Source: Bacteroidales bacterium (GTDB lineage: Bacteria; Bacteroidota; Bacteroidia; Bacteroidales; UBA932). Taken from it: a DNA stretch of 64,000 bases. The stretch's first letter is position 1. Every line of letters begins with the position of its first letter. The translations under genes and the position numbers were made by a program. The stretch spans positions 1 to 64,000 of the forward strand of contig JAKSKN010000006.1 of the NCBI GenBank assembly GCA_024401695.1. The letters are read 5' to 3'. Below are positions 1 through 7,128 of this stretch, one piece after another. The notes below the pieces were generated by a model. That model was given only the letters and a program-made list of their open reading frames with translations. It ran no database searches and was not told the DNA's origin.

Positions 1-78
1 CTCAGCGGCAGGCTCCGGCATCTGAATCACGTCCAGCCGTGCCGCAAACGTATATTTCCAGTTAAAATCCAAATATAA
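1..78 (-). other. Possible coding fragment cut by the left IS end
   Basis: On the minus strand one frame is open across these bases and runs off the window edge. It reads like protein (tryptophan, aromatic and charged residues, ending ...RLDVIQMPEPAAE) and no start codon is visible before the insertion-sequence end near base 64. I do not recognise the family. It may be a gene interrupted by the neighbouring IS110-type element, or chance. The piece is too short to decide. Confidence 0.2.
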
Positions 79-224
79 TTTATACGGAATTTTTGGTCAA
101 AATTTCATATTGCTAGTATCCAATTACTTACACGGCGTATTATCTTTCCTCTATTTCAAAAAGACGCACGTATCTCCCACGCCTGCTTGTAGGCAGACGG
201 TATGAATGTTCGATAAAAATCCTC

Positions 225-375
225 GGTAAACAGACTTTCCAAAGTGGACGCCCAGTCAACAAGCGCCACAAGTATCTGCATTAGTTTACAAAGGCGGGGA
301 GTACACACTACTTTCTAGCGGACTTCAGAGCCGCAAATACGTTTAAGTATTCTTCCCCAGGAAAATCTGTTTACC
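225..375 (-). ncRNA. Candidate bridge-type guide RNA of the IS110-family element
   Basis: Non-coding DNA just downstream of the transposase stop is closed by a perfect 10-bp pairing, tctgtttacc (366-375) with ggtaaacaga (225-234), about 151 nt in all. An internal hairpin (gcgg...ccgc) lies between the arms. IS110-family recombinases use a structured RNA encoded in the non-coding end of the element. In the IS1111 group, which this element resembles by its sub-terminal repeats, that RNA lies downstream of the gene. The call is an inference from position and pairing only. The upstream flank (1468-1646) also has hairpins and is the alternative location. Confidence 0.3.
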
Positions 376-390
376 AGACAGGATATCTTT

Positions 391-1467
391 CTATGCAACC
401 ACACAAGTCTCATATGGTTGATTTCGTTTCATTACGAAGTATATACGGTTGACCAACTTTCTTGCAATCTTGATGATGGCCCGGCTTGGCTTCATCCGCT
501 TGCAGTAGTTGATATATGCCATGGACATCGCCGGATCTTTTTTTGCGGCGACCCAAGCAGCTTCAACAAGCACATACCTGAGTTTTGAATGTTTGCGGAG
601 TGTGATAGATCCAATTCCGTCATGCTCGCCGCTTGAATGGCACATCGGAATCATCCCGATATATGCTGCAAGTTGGTCCGCTCCATTGAAGCGCTTGATG
701 TCATCAATCTCCGAGATCAGTGCCATGCCAGTCAACTCTCCAATGCCAGGTACGGTCATCAGCAGCTCAAGCGGCTTCTCAAAGCGTTCCGTCCTTGACA
801 ACTTTCTGATAGCTCGAATCATCTCCAGACGCTGCCGCCGCAAGTCTTCATACTGTTGTATGAGAAAATCGAGCGTCTGCTTCCCATATGGGGTGGAAGA
901 CTCGATGCCCTTGAGCCATAAGACGAATCGGTTCGTCCAGCAGCGGCAACCCATAAACTCTTCCGGTATCTCAATGCCGAGATAGCGAAGGTGGGACTTG
1001 ATCCGATTCTTCTGGCGAGTGCTATCCCTCGTAATCAAATCTCTCAGCCTTATCAAAGAACGTATCTCTACGGCATCGTTGGCGGGCACATAAATGCCCT
1101 TCAATTCACCTGAACGCAGGCTTCTTGCAAGTTTGCCGCTGTCGACGGCATCCGTCTTCCGCAACTTCTCGCTGGACATCGTCGGTACGTCAGCAGGGTT
1201 TACAACAATATTGTGTATTCCCAGCTCGTTGAACCTGTAGTGTATCCAGAACCCGCAGAAACCTGCCTCATATACGGAGTAGTACTCCGCTCCAGGGTAA
1301 TTCCTCGCCAGATGTGCATACAGCGCATCCGGATCCGGATTCTGGCTGAACTTCTTTAATTGCAGTGTCTCAGACAACAATGTCACAGACCAGCTCTTCA
1401 AGTGGACATCGATTCCGATGTAAATGTTTTGTCCTTTAAAGGATAATTCCTTACTTTGCGTGTTCAT
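391..1467 (-). CDS. IS110-family transposase (DEDD recombinase)
   Basis: This 358-residue protein has the full length of IS110-family transposases. The N-terminal RuvC-like DEDD domain shows Asp20 in GIDVHLKSW, Glu67 in YEAGF, and Asp106 and Asp109 in LRKTDAVDSGK. The C-terminal transposase_20 region carries the helix-hairpin-helix stretch VPGIGELTGMALISEI and the serine region MCHSSGEHDG expected of this unusual DEDD-plus-serine recombinase. No frameshift or stop is seen, so it appears intact. It is the only gene of its element and reads leftward. The ATG at 1467 is chosen because the first 20 residues lead directly into the DEDD fold. Confidence 0.93.
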   Translation of the reverse strand: MNTQSKELSFKGQNIYIGIDVHLKSWSVTLLSETLQLKKFSQNPDPDALYAHLARNYPGAEYYSVYEAGFCGFWIHYRFNELGIHNIVVNPADVPTMSSEKLRKTDAVDSGKLARSLRSGELKGIYVPANDAVEIRSLIRLRDLITRDSTRQKNRIKSHLRYLGIEIPEEFMGCRCWTNRFVLWLKGIESSTPYGKQTLDFLIQQYEDLRRQRLEMIRAIRKLSRTERFEKPLELLMTVPGIGELTGMALISEIDDIKRFNGADQLAAYIGMIPMCHSSGEHDGIGSITLRKHSKLRYVLVEAAWVAAKKDPAMSMAYINYCKRMKPSRAIIKIARKLVNRIYFVMKRNQPYETCVVA

Positions 1468-1662
1468 AAGCTATGGTGTTTTGGGTTTTCTTTTGTTGGC
1501 TTTTAAAAGTAACCAAAATTCCGTAGCTTTTCTTTTATAAACTCATGAAAAACTTCGCGGGGCTTAGCCTTAGCGGCCGGGGCCGCCGGCCCCGTTGAGC
1601 GTTCCTCATGAGCTCTCGGAGCTCAGTCCGTTTTATATTTGGATTTCAAACATAGGTACTAC

Positions 1663-1914
1663 TTTACGGTTCTTCGTCAAATTCGTTGCACCTTAAAAGG
1701 GAAAATTCCTGTGCAAATTATTGAATATCTTCCCATTATCTATCCAAAGCGGATATAAAAACCATTTCGTAGTTCCTAACTTCGGATATTAGGGAGTGAA
1801 AGAACATAATTATGCCTTGCAGGCCATTCTAAAGCATTCGCAAGTCCCATAACTGATATATTCTGGGGCCAGAGCACAAATATGCTTGCAACGAATTTGA
1901 CGAAGAACCGTTAA
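1663..1914. repeat. Inverted-repeat element, about 250 bp, MITE-like
   Basis: A perfect 25-bp inverted repeat (1666-1690 against 1887-1911), extended by three more pairs after one mismatch, frames 196 bp with no convincing gene. The arms begin with ggttcttcgtcaaat as read inward. Paired ends around a short non-coding core are the hallmark of a non-autonomous transposable element. The ggttcttcg end looks ISL3-like, but that is only an impression. No flanking target duplication is obvious. It sits beside the IS110-type element, between it and the M56-TonB gene. Confidence 0.55.
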
Positions 1915-2004
1915 GCATGTAAGTTTTGCCGACCGGCAAGAGTCATTGGATTTCGGAAACAAGTCAGCCTGTTATCCGCGACAAATTCGCCAAGTTTTGA
2001 GAAC

Positions 2005-2042
2005 AAAAAGCAGCCGCATATCTTATGACGACATACGGCTGC
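2005..2042 (-). terminator. Intrinsic terminator of the BlaI/M56-TonB operon
   Basis: Read on the minus strand, gcagccg (2042-2036) pairs with cggctgc (2016-2010) and is followed by a T-run (2009-2005). It lies 78 bp past the stop codon of the M56-TonB gene. Confidence 0.7.
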
Positions 2043-2119
2043 AGAATTATTGAGATTGCTGTTATTTTCCTTCCACATAGAGCTTTAGTTTCACGGCCAA
2101 GGCTTATGGAAAGATTCAT

Positions 2120-3625
2120 CTACATCCCAGTCTTTTCCATATTTGGACTGGAGAGTTGGAAAAATACAGGGAAAGTATATGTGACTGGTACTTTTTTTCC
2201 GTCTTTCTCTCCGGGCTTCCAATTTGGAGACGAGTTTACGACTCTGACAGCCTCTGCATCTAATGCAGGGTCAATGCCTCTGAGTACAGATACGTCTGAT
2301 ACCTTTCCGTCTTCATTAACGGTGAACTTAACCATTACTCTTCCTTGTTTCCCAGCAGCCCTGGCTTCTGCAGGATATTCGAGGTGCGCAATCACCCATT
2401 TAGAGAATTCATTCGCATCACCACCATTGAATGTTGGCTTAACTTCGATTGACTGGAATGGAACCGACTCCGTATTCTCATTCGGGGCAACTGTAAAGTA
2501 TTCAATGTTTAGTTCGCCAATTTTTCTGAGTTCTTCCTTGAGGTCTGAAAGAGTTTCCATTTTGACGTATCTATCCACAACAAGCTGAACCACTCCAAAC
2601 TCATTGTTCTTTATAAGATTTGCGCCCTTTTCTCCCAGCTCATCAATGTTAGTTTTATCACCATTGATGTAGTAAACAGGTTTGTCGTTCTCAAGCTTGA
2701 CCTCAATCTTGATGGGATTTTGCTGAACTGAAAGATTTTCGCTAATTTCGTAGTCGAAGACTGTCTTGGCATTCAACGCCAAGGCTCCGCAGAGAAGCGG
2801 CAGGATGTAGAGGGCTCTAAGCCCTGTCATCGCTGATACTTTTGGTTTTGACATCATAGTAATACGATTTTTAAGGATACTGTGATTAAAGCTGTTGGTG
2901 ATGGAGTAGCCGCTCGCACTGACAGCTTTTCTTATTAATAGATATTGGTATTCTTTTATATTTGCACCGCTGCGGAGGACTGCATCGTCTGCTTCGAACT
3001 CATGTACTGCACGCAGGTCTGCTCTGAGCATCCATATCACCGGGTTGAACCATTGAATGACCGATACCAGATCTACGAACATCACATCATACGAATGATG
3101 CAATGCGATATGAGCCTTTTCGTGGCGTACAAGGCTGAGATTCCCGCTTTCAAAGTCGCCTCGGCTCATAACGATATGAGACATCCAACTGAAAGGTGAT
3201 GTCTGTATGTCGGCCACAATCACGGGTGTTCCGTCAGAAGCAGTTTCAATTTCACCGTTACTGATTATCCGGGCAACGCCGACAACAGATGAAATGATTT
3301 TGGCGATGGCTACGGCTACACCGGTCAGGTATGCAGCGACGATTGCAATCTGCCACCATTGGGTGACGGAGACAGCGGCAGCCCCGACGGCGGAAAGATT
3401 CGCAAAACCGCCGATATTGGAAGCGCTCGGCCCTGAAACGGCGGGCGCAACCCTATGTATGGTAATGACGCATAGAGGAAGGATGAAAGACAGAGCAACG
3501 GTTCCCAGCAGCACGGCACGATTCAGCCGGTGAAAGGACTCCTTGCTGAGCAGAAGGCGGTAGAAGATGTAGAATACCGCCAGCAGGACGGCCACCTTGG
3601 CCTCATATATAAAGAAGGTCATCAT
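2120..3625 (-). CDS. M56 (BlaR1/MecR1-type) membrane metallopeptidase fused to a TonB C-terminal domain
   Basis: The 501-residue protein starts with hydrophobic segments (about residues 5-28, 38-56 and 90-115). A cytoplasmic zinc-peptidase domain follows with the motif HEKAH near residue 168 and the later glutamate region FEADDAVL. Another membrane segment lies near 270-285. The C-terminal 90 residues form a TonB-like domain (EYPAEARAAGKQGRVMVKF). In BlaR1 the extracellular end is a penicillin-binding sensor. Here that part is absent and replaced by TonB, a layout common in Bacteroidota. Its ATG overlaps the stop of the BlaI-family gene by four bases, so the two are translationally coupled. 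It probably cleaves or inactivates that repressor on an unknown envelope signal. Confidence 0.85.
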   Translation of the reverse strand: MMTFFIYEAKVAVLLAVFYIFYRLLLSKESFHRLNRAVLLGTVALSFILPLCVITIHRVAPAVSGPSASNIGGFANLSAVGAAAVSVTQWWQIAIVAAYLTGVAVAIAKIISSVVGVARIISNGEIETASDGTPVIVADIQTSPFSWMSHIVMSRGDFESGNLSLVRHEKAHIALHHSYDVMFVDLVSVIQWFNPVIWMLRADLRAVHEFEADDAVLRSGANIKEYQYLLIRKAVSASGYSITNSFNHSILKNRITMMSKPKVSAMTGLRALYILPLLCGALALNAKTVFDYEISENLSVQQNPIKIEVKLENDKPVYYINGDKTNIDELGEKGANLIKNNEFGVVQLVVDRYVKMETLSDLKEELRKIGELNIEYFTVAPNENTESVPFQSIEVKPTFNGGDANEFSKWVIAHLEYPAEARAAGKQGRVMVKFTVNEDGKVSDVSVLRGIDPALDAEAVRVVNSSPNWKPGEKDGKKVPVTYTFPVFFQLSSPNMEKTGM

Positions 3626-3981
3626 CTTGTATTCTCTACCTGGTCAATAAGGCTCTTGAGTTCCTCGACAGAAATCTTCTCTTCCTGCACCAGAGACGAG
3701 ACGGCGCTGAGATAGGACCTGCCGAAGTATTTGTCTATCACCCCCGAGAGCGTGGATTTCTTGTAATCATCCTTGCTGACACGCGCGAAATACTTATACG
3801 TCGCGCCATAATCATGGTGACCGAGATATCCTTCGTCGTCGAGAGTGCGCACCTGAGTGGACAGTGTGTTGATGTGGGGTTTCGGATCCTGGTAGAGTTC
3901 ACGGAGTTCGCGGACGAACATTTCCCCTCTCTCCCAGAAGAATTCCATAATGATTTCCTCTTTTCCGGTTAGTTTCTTCAT
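3622..3981 (-). CDS. BlaI/MecI-family transcriptional repressor
   Basis: The protein has 119 residues from the chosen start MKKLTGKEE, close to the usual 120-125. It has the BlaI winged-helix N-terminus (EEIIMEFFWERGEMFVRELREL, then the recognition region PHINTLSTQVRTLDDEGYL) and a helical dimerisation tail. An upstream in-frame start at 4008 would add nine residues, but it lies inside the untranslated leader after the predicted -7 box, so 3981 is preferred. The gene is first in a two-gene operon with the M56-TonB protease. A palindrome inside its own promoter suggests autorepression, as for blaI and mecI. The targets beyond itself are unknown. Confidence 0.88.
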   Translation of the reverse strand: MKKLTGKEEIIMEFFWERGEMFVRELRELYQDPKPHINTLSTQVRTLDDEGYLGHHDYGATYKYFARVSKDDYKKSTLSGVIDKYFGRSYLSAVSSLVQEEKISVEELKSLIDQVENTR

Positions 3982-4005
3982 ATGCAATCGGTATTGTATC
4001 CGATG

Positions 4006-4035
4006 CAAATATAACTAAACTTTTTAGTTTACCAA
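4006..4035 (-). promoter_or_regulatory. Promoter with internal operator for the BlaI/M56 operon
   Basis: On the minus strand a TTGG (4035-4032) is followed after 18 bases by TATATTTG (4013-4006), a perfect match to the Bacteroidota -7 consensus TAnnTTTG. The spacer contains the palindrome taaact-tttt-agttta (4015-4030), so a dimeric repressor bound there would block the polymerase. A looser aacta...tagtt repeat lies just upstream. The ATG is 25 bp downstream at 3981. BlaI as the bound protein is inferred. Confidence 0.55.
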
Positions 4036-4209
4036 CTATTTTGTGTAGTTTTTTACTTATGAGAATCTCGCCACCCGTAGCATACCATACTGCAAACTAA
4101 GCAGGAGAGGAAACATGGTGGGTTAAAGGAATGTTTTTCAATAAAGATTCTTTCTTTCAGTTGCCAAGAGCTTACATGGGTAGGAGGTTCTAACAACATC
4201 AGTTGTGGT

Positions 4210-4437
4210 TTACACAAACACTCTTGCATCCAGCCCGGTTGACTTGCTGAACACCTGATTGGGTGAGAGGAATCCGTGCCTCTTCCTCGGCCTCTCGTTC
4301 AGTTTGCGCTCAACTTCTTCAAGGAACTCCTGCGTGATGTTTGTGAAGTCGGAACCCTTGGGAATATACTGACGGATGAGTCCGTTGGTGTTCTCGTTGG
4401 CTCCACGCTCCCAGGAATGGTAAGGTCTGGCAAAAAA
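4210..4437 (-). pseudogene. IS30-family transposase remnant (C-terminal part)
   Basis: The minus-strand frame contains the IS30 integrase C-terminus: ARPYHSWERGANENTNGLIRQ, the catalytic-glutamate region, then LNERPRKRHGFLSPNQVF and a stop at 4210. Only about 75 of roughly 320 residues remain. The frame stays open to 4503, but beyond about 4437 it is merely antisense to an IS256 fragment. The 5' part was therefore lost at a junction with that element, and this is not a functional gene. Confidence 0.8.
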
Positions 4438-4714
4438 GAAGCGTGACAACTGGGACCGCCTGAGCGAGTTTTTCCAATACTCAGAGCCTATCAGAAAGCT
4501 CATTTATACAACCAATACCGTTGAAGGCTACCACCGCCAGATCCGCAAGGTCACGAAAAACAAAGGCGTCTTTCCGAACGACACGGCCTTGACCAAACTC
4601 GTCTATCTGGCATACCGCAACGTCCGCAAAAAATGGACGATGCCAATCCCGAACTGGGGCATTATCTCACAACAGCTGGCGATAAAGTTCGGAGATAGAT
4701 ACAGTTTGCTGTAA
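4432..4714 (+). pseudogene. IS256-family transposase remnant (C-terminal part)
   Basis: The plus-strand frame reads NWDRLSEFFQYSEPIRKLIY, then TTNTVEGYHRQIRKVTKNK and finally PIPNWGIISQQLAIKFGDR before a stop at 4712-4714. This is the conserved C-terminus of IS256/Mutator transposases, including the glutamate of TTNxxEG. The N-terminal three quarters are missing, because the frame begins at the junction with the IS30 remnant. A passenger-type gene starts 36 bases after the stop. Confidence 0.85.
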
Positions 4715-4749
4715 AAATGCCTATCTTTAACAAACAAAATAGTATTCAT

Positions 4750-4956
4750 ATGTGGCTTTCAATCCTTGTAATTGTCCTTTTTATTGTCGGCGCTGTCGGA
4801 GAAATAATTGAAATTGTATCATTTGAAAGGAAACAGAAGCAAAATAAAGATCAAGAATTCATTCATCTATTCAGGAAATGCCATTGGACATATTTCTTTA
4901 TTTTTGTTGCCTGTGCTGCAGATAGAATCACTATGCTTATTGAAAAAATAAGCTAA
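4750..4956 (+). CDS. Small two-helix membrane protein, IS256 passenger gene
   Basis: The product is 68 residues starting MWLSILVIVLFIVGAVGEI. It has two predicted membrane segments (about residues 2-21 and 45-60) split by a charged loop rich in lysine and glutamine. I do not recognise the family. An earlier ATG at 4717 is open. I prefer 4750 because the distance from the IS256 stop to this ATG (36 bases) equals that in the neighbouring IS256-lipoprotein unit, and the leader between them is similar and contains TATCTTTA, a -7-like box. It probably forms a transcription unit with the membrane protein at 4997-5521. Confidence 0.5.
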   Translation: MWLSILVIVLFIVGAVGEIIEIVSFERKQKQNKDQEFIHLFRKCHWTYFFIFVACAADRITMLIEKIS

Positions 4957-4996
4957 ATAACACGATTCATTTAATTCTCACATAAATTAAGAAAGT

Positions 4997-5521
4997 ATGT
5001 CTGGCTACCTTATTGCATTCATATCGGCAGTTGTGCTTAATATTGCATTAATCATTGTAACTCGCTATATGGAGAATTGTCGTGGGAAACGCTATGAAGC
5101 GATGAGTGGCATTTCTGAGATTCTTCAAGCTACAGTAATGCTTACATTTGGATGGTGGCTTCTTGAACGGTTCTTTTCTGGGGTTGACTCGGGATTCGGT
5201 TGGTGGCTGTTGTCTCTTGCAATTGGATCGTCCATTTCAATCTTTATCCGTATCGTTACAAATCGCGTGTGTGACAAAATCTGGCTCAAGGTGGAGCCCG
5301 CTGAAATAACAACGGTAAAGGTGAGGAAAGGATTTAAGACTGCCATTTACATCCTAACGTTTGTTCTATCTGTAGGATTCACCGTCTTCTTTATTTATGG
5401 TTTGTTTGCCAATGAATTTGATGGTATCGGAGAAAAAATAGTCGCTATATTGGTTATTGTCCTTTTCGCATTCGGTTCTTATGATGGAATGAAGAAAATA
5501 ATTAGGCAATGCAAGAAGTAA
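4997..5521 (+). CDS. Four-helix membrane protein of unknown function
   Basis: The 174-residue protein has about four or five hydrophobic segments (near residues 4-22, 45-62, 70-88, 115-137 and 145-160) and a basic C-terminus. No motif I can assign is visible. It follows the small membrane protein by 40 bases on the same strand. Both lie between an IS256 transposase tail and a 27-bp repeat that looks like the element end, so they appear to be cargo. The region is more A/T-rich than the flanking core genes, consistent with acquisition. Confidence 0.6.
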   Translation: MSGYLIAFISAVVLNIALIIVTRYMENCRGKRYEAMSGISEILQATVMLTFGWWLLERFFSGVDSGFGWWLLSLAIGSSISIFIRIVTNRVCDKIWLKVEPAEITTVKVRKGFKTAIYILTFVLSVGFTVFFIYGLFANEFDGIGEKIVAILVIVLFAFGSYDGMKKIIRQCKK

Positions 5522-5542
5522 TATATAAAAAGATTAAGTAGC

Positions 5543-5569
5543 CTTGACACAGTTCAGCTGACGCCCCCT
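5543..5569. repeat. 27-bp repeat, copy 1 (probable IS256-type end)
   Basis: These 27 bases, starting cttgacacagttcagctgac, recur identically at 6058-6084 in the same orientation. Both copies follow a passenger gene that itself follows an IS256 tail. The complement begins gggggcgtcagc, which would suit a terminal inverted repeat. No opposite-orientation partner is seen in the window. Confidence 0.7.
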
Positions 5570-5570
5570 G

Positions 5571-5642
5571 CCTATCCCTAATTGGGGCCTTATCTCACAG
5601 CAACTGGCAATAAAGTTTGGAGATAGAAATAGTTTACTATAA
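5571..5642 (+). pseudogene. Second IS256-family transposase tail
   Basis: The last 23 codons of an IS256 transposase (PIPNWGLISQQLAIKFGDR..., stop 5640-5642) begin abruptly right after the first 27-bp repeat. The peptide is almost identical to the end of the tail at 4432-4714, but the DNA differs at synonymous sites, so it comes from a related and separate element. Confidence 0.75.
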
Positions 5643-5677
5643 AAAACGTTATCTTTACTCGAAACAAAGTTCACATT

Positions 5678-6049
5678 ATGGTCAAACGATTACTTATCGC
5701 CATTCTTGGTGCTATCATTTGCCTTTCTCTTTTCGGCTGCCAGAAAGAAGAAAATTCTCCGTTGGTTGGAACATCATGGGAATGCCGGGAAGATGGTTCA
5801 ATTTTGGTGTTTAATGACAATCAATCTGGTTTTTACTATTGTAAGAGTGCCACTGATGATGTTTATGATGAGATATTTTCTTCGTTTGACTTCAATTATG
5901 ACCTTTCCGGCAACAATCTGACTATACATGTGTCATTCACCCGAAGAATGTTTGTTATGGATGGGATAGTTGATGGTGATTTATTCACAACAAATGGGAC
6001 TCTCATTCAAAGACATTATGTAAAAATACCTCACAAGTTGCCTGAATAG
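5678..6049 (+). CDS. Small lipoprotein, IS256 passenger gene
   Basis: The 123-residue product has a clear lipoprotein signal: basic MVKRLL, a hydrophobic core, then LFGC with Cys21 as the predicted lipid-modified residue. The mature part, about 100 residues, begins QKEENSPLVGTSWECREDGS and resembles the small single-domain lipocalin-like lipoproteins common in Bacteroidales, often with the pattern LVGTxWE. The function is unknown. The gene starts 36 bases after an IS256 stop, with a TATCTTTA box in the leader, and ends 8 bases before the second 27-bp repeat. Confidence 0.7.
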   Translation: MVKRLLIAILGAIICLSLFGCQKEENSPLVGTSWECREDGSILVFNDNQSGFYYCKSATDDVYDEIFSSFDFNYDLSGNNLTIHVSFTRRMFVMDGIVDGDLFTTNGTLIQRHYVKIPHKLPE

Positions 6050-6057
6050 TCAACTGA

Positions 6058-6084
6058 CTTGACACAGTTCAGCTGACGCCCCCT
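6058..6084. repeat. 27-bp repeat, copy 2
   Basis: This copy is identical to 5543-5569. It closes the lipoprotein passenger unit and is followed directly by the truncated TolC-like fragment, so the unit appears to have landed in or beside an efflux outer-membrane gene. Confidence 0.7.
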
Positions 6085-6085
6085 T

Positions 6086-6316
6086 CAAAAACGCGCGGAC
6101 AAGCGGGCAGAACATGAATTGGCTCAAGCTAAGCTGGCCCTTGATAAAGAAGTAAAACAGGCGATAGTCAATGCGAACACTTCTTATGAAAAATACACAC
6201 TTCTCGAAACTGAAGTCGAAAAATGCCGCGAGGCATTGAGACAGACGCAGTCAAAATACGAATACATCTTCCAGACAAAGATCATTGATTTTTATGCCGG
6301 TATCTCCTTTTATTAA
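6086..6316 (+). pseudogene. TolC-family outer-membrane efflux protein remnant
   Basis: One frame runs from the 27-bp repeat to a stop at 6314-6316 and encodes about 76 residues of amphipathic coiled helix (LALDKEVKQAIVNANTSYEK, LLETEVEKCREALRQTQSKY). This matches the C-terminal helical repeat of TolC-like channels, which normally exceed 400 residues. The start was lost at the IS256-type end, and the expected glycine-rich continuation after SKYEY is also disturbed. It ends convergent with lptB, seven bases away. Confidence 0.65.
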
Positions 6317-6322
6317 TCTATC

Positions 6323-7108
6323 TCATTGACCTGCGGCCTTGAGCTTGGCCTCGTGTTCGGCGAGAGCGCGCTCGACGGAGGCTGACCGCTTCAGGACAAA
6401 ACCCGAACCGAGGTACTTGGTGCGGACGTCCTCGTCGGCCGCGAGAGAGGCCGGAGTGCCCTGCTGAAGGATTGTTCCTTCGTAGAGAAGGTATGCACGG
6501 TCGGTGATGGCAAGGGTCTCGCCGACATTATGATCGGTGATGATGACACCGATGTTGCGATATTTCAACTTGGCTATGATATACTGGATATCCTCGACGG
6601 CTATAGGGTCGACACCCGCGAAAGGCTCGTCAAGAAGGATGAACTTGGGATCGATGGCAAGTGCGCGTGCAATCTCACACCTGCGGCGCTCGCCGCCCGA
6701 AAGCTGGATACCCTTGCTCTTGCGGACCTTGGAAAGGTTGAACTCGTCGATAAGCGACTCGAGACGCGCCTCACGCTCCTCCCTCGAAAGGCCGGACATC
6801 TCCATCACTGACATTATGTTGTCCTCGACAGACATCTTGCGGAACACCGAAGCCTCCTGCGGGAGGTATCCGACACCTTTCTTGGCGCGCATATACATAG
6901 GCAGTCCCGTTATCTCCTCATCATCGAGGAATATCCGGCCCTCGTTGGGGACAATCTGTCCTGTGATCATATAGAAGCTGGTAGTCTTTCCGGCGCCGTT
7001 CGGCCCCAGGAATCCAACGACTTCGCCCTGATTGACCTCCATCGACACACCTTTGACAACAGTACGGACGCCGTACTTCTTCACAAGATTCTCGCAACGC
7101 AGTTTCAT
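6323..7108 (-). CDS. lptB: LPS export ABC transporter ATPase LptB
   Basis: This is the cytoplasmic ATPase that powers LptFG in moving lipopolysaccharide from the inner membrane to the Lpt bridge. The 261-residue protein has Walker [10 protein letters not shown] (about 35-43), the LptB-typical stretch [13 protein letters not shown], signature LSGGERRR near 138, Walker [14 protein letters not shown] and H-loop DHNVGE. These variants separate it from other ABC ATPases. It has a short extra C-terminal tail ([17 protein letters not shown]) beyond the usual 240 residues. It lies 20 bases after dnaX on the same strand, so the two are probably cotranscribed. Confidence 0.93.
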   Translation of the reverse strand: MKLRCENLVKKYGVRTVVKGVSMEVNQGEVVGFLGPNGAGKTTSFYMITGQIVPNEGRIFLDDEEITGLPMYMRAKKGVGYLPQEASVFRKMSVEDNIMSVMEMSGLSREEREARLESLIDEFNLSKVRKSKGIQLSGGERRRCEIARALAIDPKFILLDEPFAGVDPIAVEDIQYIIAKLKYRNIGVIITDHNVGETLAITDRAYLLYEGTILQQGTPASLAADEDVRTKYLGSGFVLKRSASVERALAEHEAKLKAAGQ

Positions 7109-7128
7109 ATCCCAATGACTTTTTCAAA

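Larger units (their letters stand above)
64..1646 (-). mobile_element. IS110/IS1111-type insertion sequence
   Basis: The element holds one transposase gene (391-1467, minus) between two non-coding flanks. A perfect 13-bp inverted repeat, aaatccaaatata at 65-77 and its complement at 1634-1646, marks the probable ends. Sub-terminal inverted repeats are typical of the IS1111 group rather than classical IS110. Both flanks are structured. Upstream of the gene there are hairpins at 1578-1594 (stem cggggcc) and 1609-1625 (stem tgagctc). Downstream, a 10-bp stem joins 225-234 to 366-375. Exact ends are inferred, because this family does not leave clear target duplications. Confidence 0.7.

Noticed and set aside
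338..3200. CRISPR array or tRNA genes in the left repeat-rich part
   Set aside because: Repeats here are inverted pairs without regular spacers, and no cloverleaf was found by eye.
4438..4503. N-terminal extension of the IS30 frame as one gene
   Set aside because: These codons are antisense to an IS256 remnant, so the joined frame is an accident of the junction.
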